From an uncultured Flavobacteriaceae bacterium (GTDB taxonomy: Bacteria; Bacteroidota; Bacteroidia; Flavobacteriales; Flavobacteriaceae): a stretch of 64,000 nt of DNA. The position numbers and the translations under genes were made by a program. Under the pieces are notes generated by a model. That model was given only the letters and a program-made list of their open reading frames with translations. It was not told the DNA's origin and did no database searches. Positions 19,488 through 29,484 of this stretch are shown in pieces (positions within the stretch are counted from its first letter, which is position 1; each line of letters opens with the position of its first letter). The DNA lies in assembly GCA_947494205.1 (NCBI GenBank), contig CANLUH010000004.1, positions 278,773-342,772 on the forward strand. Direction: 5' to 3'.

Positions 19488-20102
19488 TTAATTTCCGTTT
19501 AACTTAGAATTCCCAGAACGTGTTTCTTGAATTGTATAAACGCCGTTTTCTGTTTCTTTTTTTACTCGTACTAATCCACCTTCTTTATCGTAATCGTAAA
19601 ATGTAGCATAATTGTTTTCATCTAACTCTGCAATTAATCTTTGGTTTTGAGGGTCGTAAACAAAGCTTTTTAAATTGCCATTAAAAGGATAGACTCTTAT
19701 ATCATCGAAATACACAAGACTTTCTGTTGCACTTGGCGCATCGTCATTAATAACAATGTCTCCAGATTTATTTACTAAGCTTATTTGTATTTTTGCTGCA
19801 TCACTAGGAATTGTAAACTCTCCAATAATGCGTTGCCAATCGTCTATGATTGTACCGTGAGGTGCAAACTCAAATTCGGTTGTAATTGCAGCTCCATTAA
19901 CATCTGTAAATGCTACTTTAATGGTACTTGAATAGGTAATCACTGGAGCAGAGCGTAACTCGCTAACCCAACCACTAATAACATAGGTTTTCCCTGGAAT
20001 GGGTTGGTAGCTCGATCCAGTTTCTGTTGCTCCTAGTTGCCCCAATGCTGTGTAGCTTATTAAAACTATTAACAACATTAAATAATTTTGTAATGTTTTC
20101 AT
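19488..20102 (-). CDS. Secreted protein, carbohydrate-binding-like domain plus partial YD repeat
   Basis: 204 aa with a signal peptide (ends near SYTALGQ). Residues about 30-140 form a jelly-roll-like module (YVISGWVSE, DDWQRIIGEFTIP, VYFDDIRVYPFNG), followed by KSFVYDPQNQRLIAELDENNY and FYDYDKEGGLVRVKKET, the pattern that usually closes much longer Bacteroidota YD-repeat proteins. It looks like a separately secreted C-terminal piece of the 2061-aa neighbour: 13 bp after that gene and 7 bp before the RHS giant. Role in the complex inferred from co-transcription. Confidence 0.7.
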   Translation of the reverse strand: MKTLQNYLMLLIVLISYTALGQLGATETGSSYQPIPGKTYVISGWVSELRSAPVITYSSTIKVAFTDVNGAAITTEFEFAPHGTIIDDWQRIIGEFTIPSDAAKIQISLVNKSGDIVINDDAPSATESLVYFDDIRVYPFNGNLKSFVYDPQNQRLIAELDENNYATFYDYDKEGGLVRVKKETENGVYTIQETRSGNSKLNGN

Positions 20103-20115
20103 GTTACTTTGTTTT

Positions 20116-23100
20116 TTAGTTATTACCTCCTATTGGCCCATCAGAATCTGAACACCCATTTTCTGGTATTATTATTACATCTGCCCTACAATTTGTTGCG
20201 TCCCCATTTATATCGGTTAAGATAAATTCTATTCTAAATCGACTCCCATAAATATCTCCAGCTTGTAAATTTGTTAATGCTATAAGAAATCCATTTTGTT
20301 GAGGAGAAACTTGGACGTTATCTTCTACAGCTTGGTTTGAATCCAACGAAGTGACATTTCCATAAATATTTTCTGTTGGATCGTCTATAACTATTGAACC
20401 TTCTGAGCTTGGGCCATCAGGACCAAAGTTTATAGGTATTGAGGCTTCACCAGGAATGATTTCATACGAAATTAAAAAAGTAGCTACCTCAGGACATAAT
20501 CTAGGAAAAGTCTCATGTGGATTACACGTTGGCTCTCCTTCATTTTCTTCAGGAGGTAAGCAACTAATTCTAGGGCTTATGGCAGTATCTAAAAGATTTC
20601 TAGATAGAGTAACTTGATTATTTTCGCCGTTAACAACAATACTATAGCGCCCTGTATGAGATTTCCCTTGTGTTCTTCCAGCTGCAATTGTATTTTCATC
20701 TGCAAAGCTAAAATGATGATTAATTGGTCCGAATGCTAAACCAGATGTTGTTAACGGTCTTTGTCCATAAGTATAATCTTCAAACCCATCAAAACCTAGC
20801 TCTCTATATTTTGTGTTAGACGCTACGGCTGTGGGCAACGTGTAATTATAACCATATTGTGCTGAAGAAAAACGCCCTAATGCATCTGCATTTTCTAGTT
20901 CTGCTCCATACGGACTAAATTGTGAAACTTCGCTGGCGAAAGTCCATTTTTCTGCATTTAATGGGTTTTTCACCCAAGAATTGCCAGAAAGTTTGTAATA
21001 CGGATTAAACTCATTTAAAAATCCTTCTCGCCTAGGAGAAGACCCTGTAGCATCTAAGTCTGTATTAAAGTTTCTTCCTGTTAGGTAAGCATACGATTTT
21101 AATGCACGCCATTCTGCTTTTACATTGTATAAATATGGATTAGCATGTTGTTCTGCATTATTTATCATGCCATCTTCAACATAAAAACGAGCTAATCTGT
21201 ATTCGTTTTGTGGTAACCAGAAATCTTTATATTCTACTGCGCTTGCATTAATTATTCTTGGGTTGTTATTTCCTCCTGAATATTCAAAAGTTGTTGCGCT
21301 TAAATCGTTTAATTCTGCATCATTATTTACATTTATTGGATTTATCATACTTGTTACAGAGGCCATAGATGCACCTTGTTGATTTCTGTATCCCGATCGT
21401 GTAATTTTAAATGTATAAGGCCCTTCTTCTTCTCCACATTCGTTTAAGATTTTTCCTTTACGGTCCATTAACATGACATGACCACTCCCATTAAATCCTG
21501 CTACCCAATATGTGTCTGGTTCGAAATTAGTTTCTACTTGCCTTAATAATACCTCATCTCCTTCTATTAAATGGTTTGTTGCTATAATACTTGAGGGGTT
21601 CGTTAAGGATTGTAACGCAAAATAGCCATTGCTTACGGTTTCAAATCGTCCTTCCATATTAATATTATGGGCTGCTCTGTCCATTCCTTCATAGCCATCG
21701 TACCAATGTACAGGATAAGTAAGATTATAATAATCATCATCGTACTCATTAATAGTTTCGGTGAGTAATACTTGTCCTGTTTCTGCATCCCAAGCCAAAC
21801 TTTTAGTAGATACTTTGGATCCTAAATCGAAAGCCTTTTTTTCTACCATAACACCAGTTCTATGAATATGCTTCATTGTTGTTGCTGTACGTAACTGTGT
21901 TTCATGATTAGCGAATGTAGGTAATGGGAATGGAACTATTACTGGGAAAATTGCAAACAAAAAGCTGGTTACATTAAAATTTACACCTCCTACTTCTGTG
22001 TTTGTTCTATTCTCTCTAAAATCATTTACTACTTCATAGTCTAATCCTATTAATTGTTTTTCAACATCTCCAGAATCGTCTATTGTTGGAAGTAAATTAT
22101 TTAACTTACTAGAATTTTCTTCTTCTGTACTATAAATATATTCTACTCCAGAGATAGGACTATCTTTATCTTCTGCATACACTTCTTGCTTTTTTATTTT
22201 ACCATTCATGTCGTTAGTTTCTACAACAAATCCTTGAGACATTGTTAAATGGTTGGTTACCGAAAATTTAAACAGTTTGGATAATTCTGTTGGTTCATCT
22301 TTTAAAGCTTCTAGGGGTGTGAATTTGGAAATTGTTGGAAAGTCTTTTGAAGTGTAATGTTCTGTTACAACTTTACCCGTAGCATGTTTTTTAAGCGTTA
22401 CATCTTCTCCATTAATTTCTGTTTCTCTATTAAGGTTTTTAACTGTTACCTTAGCATAAGTTATTGTTGGTGAAGGGAAGAATGCTGCCCCTATTGGTTT
22501 TTCTACGTAATTAGATTCTCTTGGCGCATTAATTTTATCTTTATAAGAGTTACTGCTTTTACTATAAAAAGGCTCCACATACGGATTTTCTTTACTAGAA
22601 TTAGGCTCGAAACTGGCGACTCCACTAGAGGAACCATCATCGTGGTTATAACTGTATTCTTGTCCGTAGAATTGTTTGTAAGCATCCACACCATCTCTAT
22701 CGGTCATTTTATCCCAATTATCATGAAGTTTAATACTGGTTACTCTACAACCACCTCCTAGCTTATGGTTGTTAGGATTTAATAATCTAATCCAAGATTT
22801 ATTTGCTGCAAAACGTTTAGCAACTCCTTTCTCTTCTAATACACCATTAGGCCCACTTACAAGCTCGCCAAGACTTCCTATAGCAGTTCCTATAGATTCT
22901 ATAACAGCCGAAAAATTATTAGTATTTACATATTCTTCATCGCCGTATACCAATCGCGTTAAATAGCTTCTACCAAAGTACCAACCTGCCTTAGAGATTG
23001 GATTAACGTTTTGTCCTCCATTAATACCGCCTTCCAAATCTAAAAACTCCATAGGTATTGCTGCATACGTTGCATTAGTATCTATGTCATAAAACACATT

Positions 23101-26100
23101 GGTTTCGCTAATACGGTTTTGATCTATTAAAAAATAACCTTCTACATAATCGTATAGAGATTGTGTATTCCCTTTCATATTTAGTAAAAACCTAAAGAAA
23201 ATAGGTTCGTCTTCGTATCCTTTTAAATACTTTTCTCTAAACGTGCTTGCTCCAAGTGGTGTAACAGTATCTTCTTCTGTTAATTCACCTTGTCCCAAGT
23301 TTACATACAAAAACTTATAATGATTATCATTATCATATAAAGGTTTTGCGATAATATTATTAGGTGCTTGAAAGTTTCCTATACTGTAGCCGTTTGGTAT
23401 TTCTCCTGCTACTCCTGCATCTACTCCAGCCCCAGACACCTTAAACATTTTTAAAGCTTTCCGTTCTTGTACATATTGGTAATCGTCTGCTTCAAATTGG
23501 ACTTCCATTTTTCCGCCAGAGGGTAAATTAATGCTACTTAAAGTCCAAGCTCTTGTATAATCGTCTGCTGCTGCTCTGTTTTGTTCAACAAAAGGGTATT
23601 CTGAAGTACTAAGTGGGCTATTAATATTACAAGATGTCCCATCGTTTGGTTTATAACATCCCCATATATCGTATGCTTTCATGTTATAAAAAGGATTTGC
23701 TTCCATAACTCCATCACCATCAAAGTCTGCATAATTAAAAACATAGGGGGTATGTTTTCCCATATAAGACCCTCGGTATGTAAAATATACTTTATCTAAT
23801 GTAAGTTTACCTCCACCATTAAGTGCGTTTGGTACTTCTAAACATAATTCATCTTTTACTGCTCCTGGTTGATAAGCACCTTCTTCAGTATAATCTTTAT
23901 AATTAAAATGTGCTACTTTTATTGCAGCCTTCATTAATTCACTTTCTGGTATAGTTTCTAATTGATTTAATCCGAATAAATCATTGTATTCTGGTTTAGA
24001 AAACAAATAAATTTTATCTAGTTTTTGTAATGTTCCATTATTTCCTATTGCTGTTCCTCCATGCTCTCCTTTAACACCTCTACCATCATTTCTATTCGAT
24101 AATTTAAAAATAGCAACGTGTGTTTTGGTTTCAATTTTTTCTATATATTTTATTTCTTTTTCTCCATAAACGTAATTTGCTTTTTCATCTCTATTATTAG
24201 ATTTTAAGCCTTCGTTAAAAGAGGCTTCATTTTCTTTAAATGGAATACGCCATTTAAAATTATCGTTGTGTGTTCTATAGATAAACTTCGTATATGCTCC
24301 CAAATCATCATCTGTTGGTCCGTTGCCAGTTAAATCTTCGTAATCTGACGATAATACCCCATTAAGTAAATAAGTATGGGCATATGCTGGCGTAGTAACT
24401 CTATTAAAAAAACCATCACTATGCTGAGAACGATTACTTAATATGTTTGGATTATATGATACGGTACCATCTTGACAATTTGCGGTATTGCGATATTTTG
24501 AAACATCGAATGTTGCTTCTATCTTCTTTGTGTTATAAACAGATTCTCCGTATACATAAGTACTTCCATCTGGTTGCATTACCTTCATTCCTACAGCATG
24601 ATGTGGTTTTGCAAAAGCTTCGGTTTCTCCTTCTAAAACTTCGTTTCTATAGACAACTTGGGCATCGAATTCTGCATCTTTATTAAGAATATTATGTATG
24701 GATTGGTTTCTTGTGTGTCGTTTTGTTCTTTTAATTTTACTATTAATTTCTTTTTCTACTAATCCTCCACTTAACTCTTCTCCTACAAACACAGGAGATA
24801 GTTTACGGTTATATTTAGTACCTTCTATTTTTAAGCGAATAGGCTCACTCCCCATTACTTCTTCTTCAAAAAGATTACTATCGTTATCTACATCTAAAGA
24901 ACCATAGGACTTAAAGTAAGTACTTTCGTAGTCTATTGTGTTATTGTCTTGCTTGTTTTCAATAAATTTAGGGATAGTAAAGTTTTTATCTTTCCATTGT
25001 TTAGATTTGGCTTTTACATCGGTCATTTTTACTTCATAACCATTATAAGTAAGGTTTCCTCCTCCAATTTCTGCTCCAAAAGTATCAGAGTTACTACCGT
25101 TACTTACCTCCATATCATATAAGTAACCTACTTGACCTCTATATGGTCTAAAAGACCCCCCAATACCTTGCCCTTGAATTGAATACATATCGTATGTATA
25201 ATTAGGAACTGATAGTAGATTTGTATTTTTAGTTATTGTACCTTCATTTTCTCTATTCACATCCAATACTCCTCCTAATGGTTCATCTTGAGCATGCTCT
25301 GTAAACTCGTATCCAAAAGCAGGTACTAACTTATCTTTCTCCGATTCTTTTATTTTTTGATAACTACCATAACCTGTTCCTTGTAGTTGTACTTGTGCTC
25401 CATAAATTGTTGGAGCTGCAGAAACATTAAATGTATAGCTATCTGTTTGTAATCCCGATCTTAATCTAGGGGTGTAATGTTGATCATTAAAACTAATACC
25501 ACCTCCTAAACCTCCATTTTCTTTAATTTGAAAATTATAAGCTAGCCCGAAAAGTTTAAAATTTACATCAGTGACACGATTAACAGATGTAGAAAGGTTT
25601 AGGTTTTGTATTCCTTGACGAGAATTTAATCCTAATCCAACAGTATTAGTTACTTTATATACTGTATTTGTTTTCTCATTTTTTAATTTTGAAGACAAAC
25701 CAACAGATGGTGTTACTGTTGGACCTGTTTCTATATTAGATGATATATTCACACCCAAATCTACTGTTCCAGCAATATCATAACTAACACCTAAAGAAGG
25801 TGTTGCCGTGTACCCATTAATGTTATTATAAGAAACACCCAGTCCAAAACCAACTGGAAAATCACCTCCAAAAAGAGAGGGTTTTGCGTTTAAATTAAAG
25901 CCTAGAGTAACATTATCTTGAGAATCATTTTCGTAACGCAGTTCATCACCATTAAAATCATCTGGAATACCACGTACACTCCTAGCTATTTGTCCTACAT
26001 TAAGATTCCATCCTAAACCAACCCAAGAGGCTTCTTGATCCATTGTTATTCCAGAGTTATAAGCTAAGTTTAGTGGATATCCTCCAACATCCATAATAGG

Positions 26101-26301
26101 AATATTGTAGTTAAAGTCTCCCGATGTGAGATTTACCATATCCGATGTTCCTATTGGAGTAAATGAATTAAATTCTGGTTGTGAAGGCCCACCTGTTAAA
26201 GCAAAAACTAGTGTAGGCTGTACTGTTGTAATAACAAGTTGTAATGCTAAGTAACTAGCTATTATTTTTGATAATTTACTGGTTCTTATTTTGTGAGTCA
26301 T
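20116..26301 (-). CDS. Very large secreted protein, SpvB/TcaC-like partner of RHS protein
   Basis: 2061 aa from the ATG at 26301; a TTG seven codons upstream extends the frame but the ATG is preferred. It has a membrane/signal segment (IIASYLALQLVITTVQPTLVFA), then a beta-rich start (FTPIGTSDMVNLTSGDFNYNIPIMDVGGYPLNLAYNSGI, QEASWVGLGWNLN) as in proteins preceding RHS genes in Bacteroidota, resembling the SpvB N-terminal part of Tc toxin B subunits. The remainder lacks clear catalytic motifs; there is a Cys-containing C-terminal Ig-like end (residues about 1950-2061). First gene of the RHS operon, so probably forms a shell or anchor for the downstream proteins (inference). Confidence 0.75.
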   Translation of the reverse strand: MTHKIRTSKLSKIIASYLALQLVITTVQPTLVFALTGGPSQPEFNSFTPIGTSDMVNLTSGDFNYNIPIMDVGGYPLNLAYNSGITMDQEASWVGLGWNLNVGQIARSVRGIPDDFNGDELRYENDSQDNVTLGFNLNAKPSLFGGDFPVGFGLGVSYNNINGYTATPSLGVSYDIAGTVDLGVNISSNIETGPTVTPSVGLSSKLKNEKTNTVYKVTNTVGLGLNSRQGIQNLNLSTSVNRVTDVNFKLFGLAYNFQIKENGGLGGGISFNDQHYTPRLRSGLQTDSYTFNVSAAPTIYGAQVQLQGTGYGSYQKIKESEKDKLVPAFGYEFTEHAQDEPLGGVLDVNRENEGTITKNTNLLSVPNYTYDMYSIQGQGIGGSFRPYRGQVGYLYDMEVSNGSNSDTFGAEIGGGNLTYNGYEVKMTDVKAKSKQWKDKNFTIPKFIENKQDNNTIDYESTYFKSYGSLDVDNDSNLFEEEVMGSEPIRLKIEGTKYNRKLSPVFVGEELSGGLVEKEINSKIKRTKRHTRNQSIHNILNKDAEFDAQVVYRNEVLEGETEAFAKPHHAVGMKVMQPDGSTYVYGESVYNTKKIEATFDVSKYRNTANCQDGTVSYNPNILSNRSQHSDGFFNRVTTPAYAHTYLLNGVLSSDYEDLTGNGPTDDDLGAYTKFIYRTHNDNFKWRIPFKENEASFNEGLKSNNRDEKANYVYGEKEIKYIEKIETKTHVAIFKLSNRNDGRGVKGEHGGTAIGNNGTLQKLDKIYLFSKPEYNDLFGLNQLETIPESELMKAAIKVAHFNYKDYTEEGAYQPGAVKDELCLEVPNALNGGGKLTLDKVYFTYRGSYMGKHTPYVFNYADFDGDGVMEANPFYNMKAYDIWGCYKPNDGTSCNINSPLSTSEYPFVEQNRAAADDYTRAWTLSSINLPSGGKMEVQFEADDYQYVQERKALKMFKVSGAGVDAGVAGEIPNGYSIGNFQAPNNIIAKPLYDNDNHYKFLYVNLGQGELTEEDTVTPLGASTFREKYLKGYEDEPIFFRFLLNMKGNTQSLYDYVEGYFLIDQNRISETNVFYDIDTNATYAAIPMEFLDLEGGINGGQNVNPISKAGWYFGRSYLTRLVYGDEEYVNTNNFSAVIESIGTAIGSLGELVSGPNGVLEEKGVAKRFAANKSWIRLLNPNNHKLGGGCRVTSIKLHDNWDKMTDRDGVDAYKQFYGQEYSYNHDDGSSSGVASFEPNSSKENPYVEPFYSKSSNSYKDKINAPRESNYVEKPIGAAFFPSPTITYAKVTVKNLNRETEINGEDVTLKKHATGKVVTEHYTSKDFPTISKFTPLEALKDEPTELSKLFKFSVTNHLTMSQGFVVETNDMNGKIKKQEVYAEDKDSPISGVEYIYSTEEENSSKLNNLLPTIDDSGDVEKQLIGLDYEVVNDFRENRTNTEVGGVNFNVTSFLFAIFPVIVPFPLPTFANHETQLRTATTMKHIHRTGVMVEKKAFDLGSKVSTKSLAWDAETGQVLLTETINEYDDDYYNLTYPVHWYDGYEGMDRAAHNINMEGRFETVSNGYFALQSLTNPSSIIATNHLIEGDEVLLRQVETNFEPDTYWVAGFNGSGHVMLMDRKGKILNECGEEEGPYTFKITRSGYRNQQGASMASVTSMINPINVNNDAELNDLSATTFEYSGGNNNPRIINASAVEYKDFWLPQNEYRLARFYVEDGMINNAEQHANPYLYNVKAEWRALKSYAYLTGRNFNTDLDATGSSPRREGFLNEFNPYYKLSGNSWVKNPLNAEKWTFASEVSQFSPYGAELENADALGRFSSAQYGYNYTLPTAVASNTKYRELGFDGFEDYTYGQRPLTTSGLAFGPINHHFSFADENTIAAGRTQGKSHTGRYSIVVNGENNQVTLSRNLLDTAISPRISCLPPEENEGEPTCNPHETFPRLCPEVATFLISYEIIPGEASIPINFGPDGPSSEGSIVIDDPTENIYGNVTSLDSNQAVEDNVQVSPQQNGFLIALTNLQAGDIYGSRFRIEFILTDINGDATNCRADVIIIPENGCSDSDGPIGGNN

Positions 26302-26416
26302 AACTTTAAAATTGATTTCCAAAATTAAATTTATGATAAAAGGGAGAATTAAAATATAAGCATTTCATATCTGCTTATCTCTAATTCATAAGCGTATTAC
26401 ATATATTGTATATTAA

Positions 26417-26447
26417 AAAAACTCAAGCTAAATTTAGCTTGAGTTTT
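26417..26447. terminator. Perfect palindromic bidirectional terminator
   Basis: ACTCAAGCTAAA followed directly by its reverse complement TTTAGCTTGAGT, flanked by A- and T-runs. It lies 48 bp beyond the stop of the DnaJ/TerB gene and ahead of the RHS operon, insulating the two. Confidence 0.8.
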
Positions 26448-26494
26448 CTATATTAAAGTAATTGTATTTATCTTATCTGGTTGCTTACTAAGTA

Positions 26495-27313
26495 TTAAAA
26501 CCTACGTTCTTTCTGTAATTTCTCGTAAGCTTTTTGCACTTCTCTAAATTTAGCTTCAGCACCTTTTTTATGTTCTTCACCTAAATGCTCAACTTTATCT
26601 GGATGGTACTTTTTAGCCATTTTTCGGTAAGCGCTTTTAATTTCATCTACAGTAGCATTCTTATCTATTTCTAATATTTTATATGCATTATCCGTGCTAT
26701 CATAAAACATAGCTTTTATACTTTGGTAATCTCTAGAACTAATACCTAAATAGCCCGCTATAGTATATATCTGTGTTACCTCATCTTCGGTAACCATGCC
26801 ATCTGCTTTAGCTATACCAAATAAAAAGTGAAGTAATTGTAATCGCGAGGCATGATCCATCATTTGCTGTATTTGCATACAAACCTTACGTGTTGGTATA
26901 TTCTCTTGTTTGTTTATTCCATTAAAAAGCTTAAACGCTTTATTAGCACGCTCTTTACCATACATTGTTACAAATTGCTCGCGCACATAATCTAATTCTC
27001 GCTGGTCTTGTTTCCCATCTGCTTTAATAACTATAGAAGCTAGAATAAGTAAACTTACTTCAAAATCTCCAGAGCTCGTTTGTTCACGGCGTTCTCTTTG
27101 CGTTCTGTAATTAGGTCTACTGTGTGTACGTCTTCTATTTTGTTCTCCGTAAGGCGGACTATTTCTTTCAGCATTACCTTCTCCTATAAACGGACTCCCT
27201 TTCCCCGAGGATAGAGAATCCCCAAAACCTCCAATTGCCAAACCTATTATAGCTCCAATTGGTCCTCCAAATGACCAGCCAATAACGGCACCTATCCATT
27301 TTAATGCACTCAT
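26495..27313 (-). CDS. TerB and DnaJ domain co-chaperone, DjlA-like
   Basis: 272 aa. N-terminal Gly-rich hydrophobic segment (residues 1-32, IGAVIGWSFGGPIGAIIGL) likely inserts in the membrane; a Ser/Arg-rich linker; a TerB-like helical domain (about 85-200); and a C-terminal J domain with the HPD motif (KKYHPDKVE) from about 205. Same layout as DjlA, which recruits DnaK at the inner membrane. Single gene with its own terminator. The last 58 bp are duplicated, in broken form, on the far side of the RHS operon. Confidence 0.85.
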   Translation of the reverse strand: MSALKWIGAVIGWSFGGPIGAIIGLAIGGFGDSLSSGKGSPFIGEGNAERNSPPYGEQNRRRTHSRPNYRTQRERREQTSSGDFEVSLLILASIVIKADGKQDQRELDYVREQFVTMYGKERANKAFKLFNGINKQENIPTRKVCMQIQQMMDHASRLQLLHFLFGIAKADGMVTEDEVTQIYTIAGYLGISSRDYQSIKAMFYDSTDNAYKILEIDKNATVDEIKSAYRKMAKKYHPDKVEHLGEEHKKGAEAKFREVQKAYEKLQKERRF

Positions 27314-27482
27314 TTATATAAAAATTATGTTCTGTCTGTAAATATAATATTTTGTTTGTTGTCGTTTTCACCTTTTTGTTACGACTTATATTATAATATT
27401 AAAAAATAAGTCCCATAGACTGACCTTATGACACTATAAAGTTATAAGGCGACATATAAATTAGTATTGCATGGTTTTTGAT

Positions 27483-27490
27483 TAACTTTG
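27483..27490 (+). promoter_or_regulatory. Putative -7 element TAACTTTG of bacilliredoxin gene
   Basis: Matches TAnnTTTG, 36 bp before the ATG at 27527; the intervening leader is purine-poor with no strong Shine-Dalgarno, as usual in this phylum. Confidence 0.5.
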
Positions 27491-27526
27491 CATAATTACA
27501 ATTAATAAACATAAAAAATAAAAGAT

Positions 27527-27937
27527 ATGTATCCAGCAGAATTAGTAAAACCTATGCGCGAAGACTTAACGAATGTAGGTTTCCAAGAATTACAAACAGC
27601 AGACGCTGTTGATGCTGCTATTGCAAAAGAAGGAACAACACTAGTTGTTGTTAATTCTGTTTGCGGATGTGCAGCTGCCAATGCAAGACCTGGCGCAATA
27701 ATGAGTACAAAAAATGAAAAATCTCCAAATAATTTAGTAACAGTATTTGCAGGAGTAGATAAAGAAGCTACAGATAAGGCAAGAGCACACATGGTACCTT
27801 TTCCACCAAGTTCTCCAAGTATAGCTTTATTTAAAGACGGTGTATTAGTACACATGTTAGAACGCCACCATATAGAAGGTCGTCCTGCAGAATTAATTGC
27901 AGAAAACCTTATGGATGCTTACAACGCACATTGCTAA
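27527..27937 (+). CDS. Bacilliredoxin (BrxA/BrxB, YphP/YqiW family)
   Basis: 136 aa. Thioredoxin-like protein with the CGC active-site motif (SVCGCAAANARPG, about residues 45-57) that defines bacilliredoxins, which remove low-molecular-weight thiols from S-thiolated proteins. The C-terminus RHHIEGRPAELIAENL is conserved in the family. Monocistronic: own promoter, and a strong terminator 24 bp after the stop. In Bacteroidota, which lack bacillithiol in many lineages, the partner thiol is uncertain. Confidence 0.85.
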   Translation: MYPAELVKPMREDLTNVGFQELQTADAVDAAIAKEGTTLVVVNSVCGCAAANARPGAIMSTKNEKSPNNLVTVFAGVDKEATDKARAHMVPFPPSSPSIALFKDGVLVHMLERHHIEGRPAELIAENLMDAYNAHC

Positions 27938-27961
27938 TATACTTTAGTAGAAAATAGATTA

Positions 27962-27990
27962 AACCACTACATTAATTTTGTAGTGGTTTT
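27962..27990 (+). terminator. Rho-independent terminator after bacilliredoxin
   Basis: Stem AACCACTACA / TGTAGTGGTT, 7-base loop, followed by a T-run. Confidence 0.85.
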
Positions 27991-28047
27991 TTTATGTGTA
28001 TTTTTGAACTTAAATGAGTTCACTATAAGTATACCTTCAGTATTATA

Positions 28048-28797
28048 ATGATGAAATTATTAGCCTATCCTTTAACTATTATCTATTTTATATGTTTCGG
28101 ATTAACACTTCTTGTGTTTCATCCCATACAATGGTTTTGTTTAAATGTTTTTGGTTACAGCGCTCACAAGAAAAGTGTTGATGTACTACAGTTTTTTTTA
28201 ATGCGTTGCCTAAATATTTTAGGGTCCAGATATACCTTTAATAATCCATACACTATTTCTAATAAGCAACCACTTATTATTGTTGCTAATCATCAAAGTA
28301 TGAGTGACATTCCGTCGTTGATATGGTTTTTTAGAAAGCATCACGTTAAATTTGTAAGCAAAAAAGAATTAGGAAAAGGTATCCCTAGTGTTTCTTATAA
28401 TTTAAGGCATGGAGGCTCGGCATTAATAGATAGAAAAAATCCTAGAGAAGCTATTACTGTTATTAAAAATTTTGCAGAATATATTAAAGAGACTAATCGT
28501 GCTGCTGTTATTTTTCCTGAAGGCACAAGAAGTAGAGATGGAGTACCTAAAAAATTTCATACTAAAGGATTAGAGACACTTATTAAATATATTCCTAATG
28601 CATTAATAGTTCCTGTATCGATAAACAATTCTTGGAAAACATTAAAATATGGCAAATTCCCTATGGGGTTAGGCGCTCATATAAAGTTTAAAGTACACGA
28701 GCCTTTACAAGCCAGTGATTTCGAAATTAAAGATCTTTTAGAACGTTTGGAAAAAACAATTAAAGATTCTATTAGTGTTGAAACCGTTTCTAAATAA
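28048..28797 (+). CDS. 1-acyl-sn-glycerol-3-phosphate acyltransferase family (PlsC-like)
   Basis: 249 aa. N-terminal membrane helix (about 8-30), then the acyltransferase motifs: NHQSMSD (NHx4D, catalytic His/Asp, about residue 88), a conserved middle KKELGKGIP, FPEGTRSRDG (about 170) and a final VPVSINNSW. It transfers an acyl chain to lysophosphatidic acid at the inner membrane in phospholipid synthesis; exact substrate not shown by sequence. Start: two consecutive ATGs at 28048 and 28051, either is possible. Followed after 24 bp by the HD hydrolase gene. Confidence 0.85.
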   Translation: MMKLLAYPLTIIYFICFGLTLLVFHPIQWFCLNVFGYSAHKKSVDVLQFFLMRCLNILGSRYTFNNPYTISNKQPLIIVANHQSMSDIPSLIWFFRKHHVKFVSKKELGKGIPSVSYNLRHGGSALIDRKNPREAITVIKNFAEYIKETNRAAVIFPEGTRSRDGVPKKFHTKGLETLIKYIPNALIVPVSINNSWKTLKYGKFPMGLGAHIKFKVHEPLQASDFEIKDLLERLEKTIKDSISVETVSK

Positions 28798-28821
28798 CAT
28801 TTATTTTGTCTTATTTTTTAA

Positions 28822-29484
28822 ATGAATACCATGACTACCGATTTATACATTTCTAAAACAATCGCCTTTGTAAAGAACCAATTAAAAGACGCAGAAGGTG
28901 GGCACGATTGGTTTCATATAGAACGTGTTTATAATAATGCTATGCTTATTGCTAAAAGTGAAACTGTAGACACCTTAATTGTTGCACTTGGCGCTTTGCT
29001 ACATGATATAGCAGATAGTAAATTTCATAATGGAGATGAAACTGTAGGCCCTAGAGTAGCTAGAGAATTTCTATTTAAAATTAATGCAGACTCTACAGTT
29101 ATCGAACATGTAATACAGATTATTGAAAACATCTCGTTTAAGGGAGGTAACGAAGCACAACAATTTAAATCTCCAGAGCTAGATGTTGTACAAGATGCTG
29201 ATCGTTTAGATGCAATTGGTGCTATTGGTATAGCACGTACTTTTAATTATGGTGGTTTTAAAAATATGGCAATTTACAATCCAGATATTAAGCCAAATCT
29301 TACCATGACGAAAGCCGAGTATAAAGCTTCTACTGCACCGACTATTAATCATTTTTATGAGAAATTATTACTTTTAAAAGACAGAATGAATACTAAAACT
29401 GGTAAACAAATTGCCGAAAAACGCCACAATTATATGTTAGGCTTTTTAGAGCAATTTTATGCTGAGTGGAATGGCCATAAATAG
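28822..29484 (+). CDS. HD-domain phosphohydrolase (YedJ-like)
   Basis: 220 aa. Metal-binding pattern of HD proteins: GGHDWFHIERV, LLHDIADSKF (HD pair) and VVQDADRLDAIGAIGIAR with the final Asp. This arrangement matches small stand-alone HD hydrolases such as YedJ, whose substrate is uncertain (nucleotide-type phosphoesters are likely). A second ATG three codons in is an alternative start. The stop codon directly abuts the stop of the convergent AraC gene, with no base between them. Confidence 0.8.
   Translation: MNTMTTDLYISKTIAFVKNQLKDAEGGHDWFHIERVYNNAMLIAKSETVDTLIVALGALLHDIADSKFHNGDETVGPRVAREFLFKINADSTVIEHVIQIIENISFKGGNEAQQFKSPELDVVQDADRLDAIGAIGIARTFNYGGFKNMAIYNPDIKPNLTMTKAEYKASTAPTINHFYEKLLLLKDRMNTKTGKQIAEKRHNYMLGFLEQFYAEWNGHK

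Noticed and set aside
26301..26322. Longer start (TTG at 26322) of the 2061-aa protein
   Set aside because: It adds seven residues before a good signal peptide that already starts with ATG at 26301; TTG starts are rare here.
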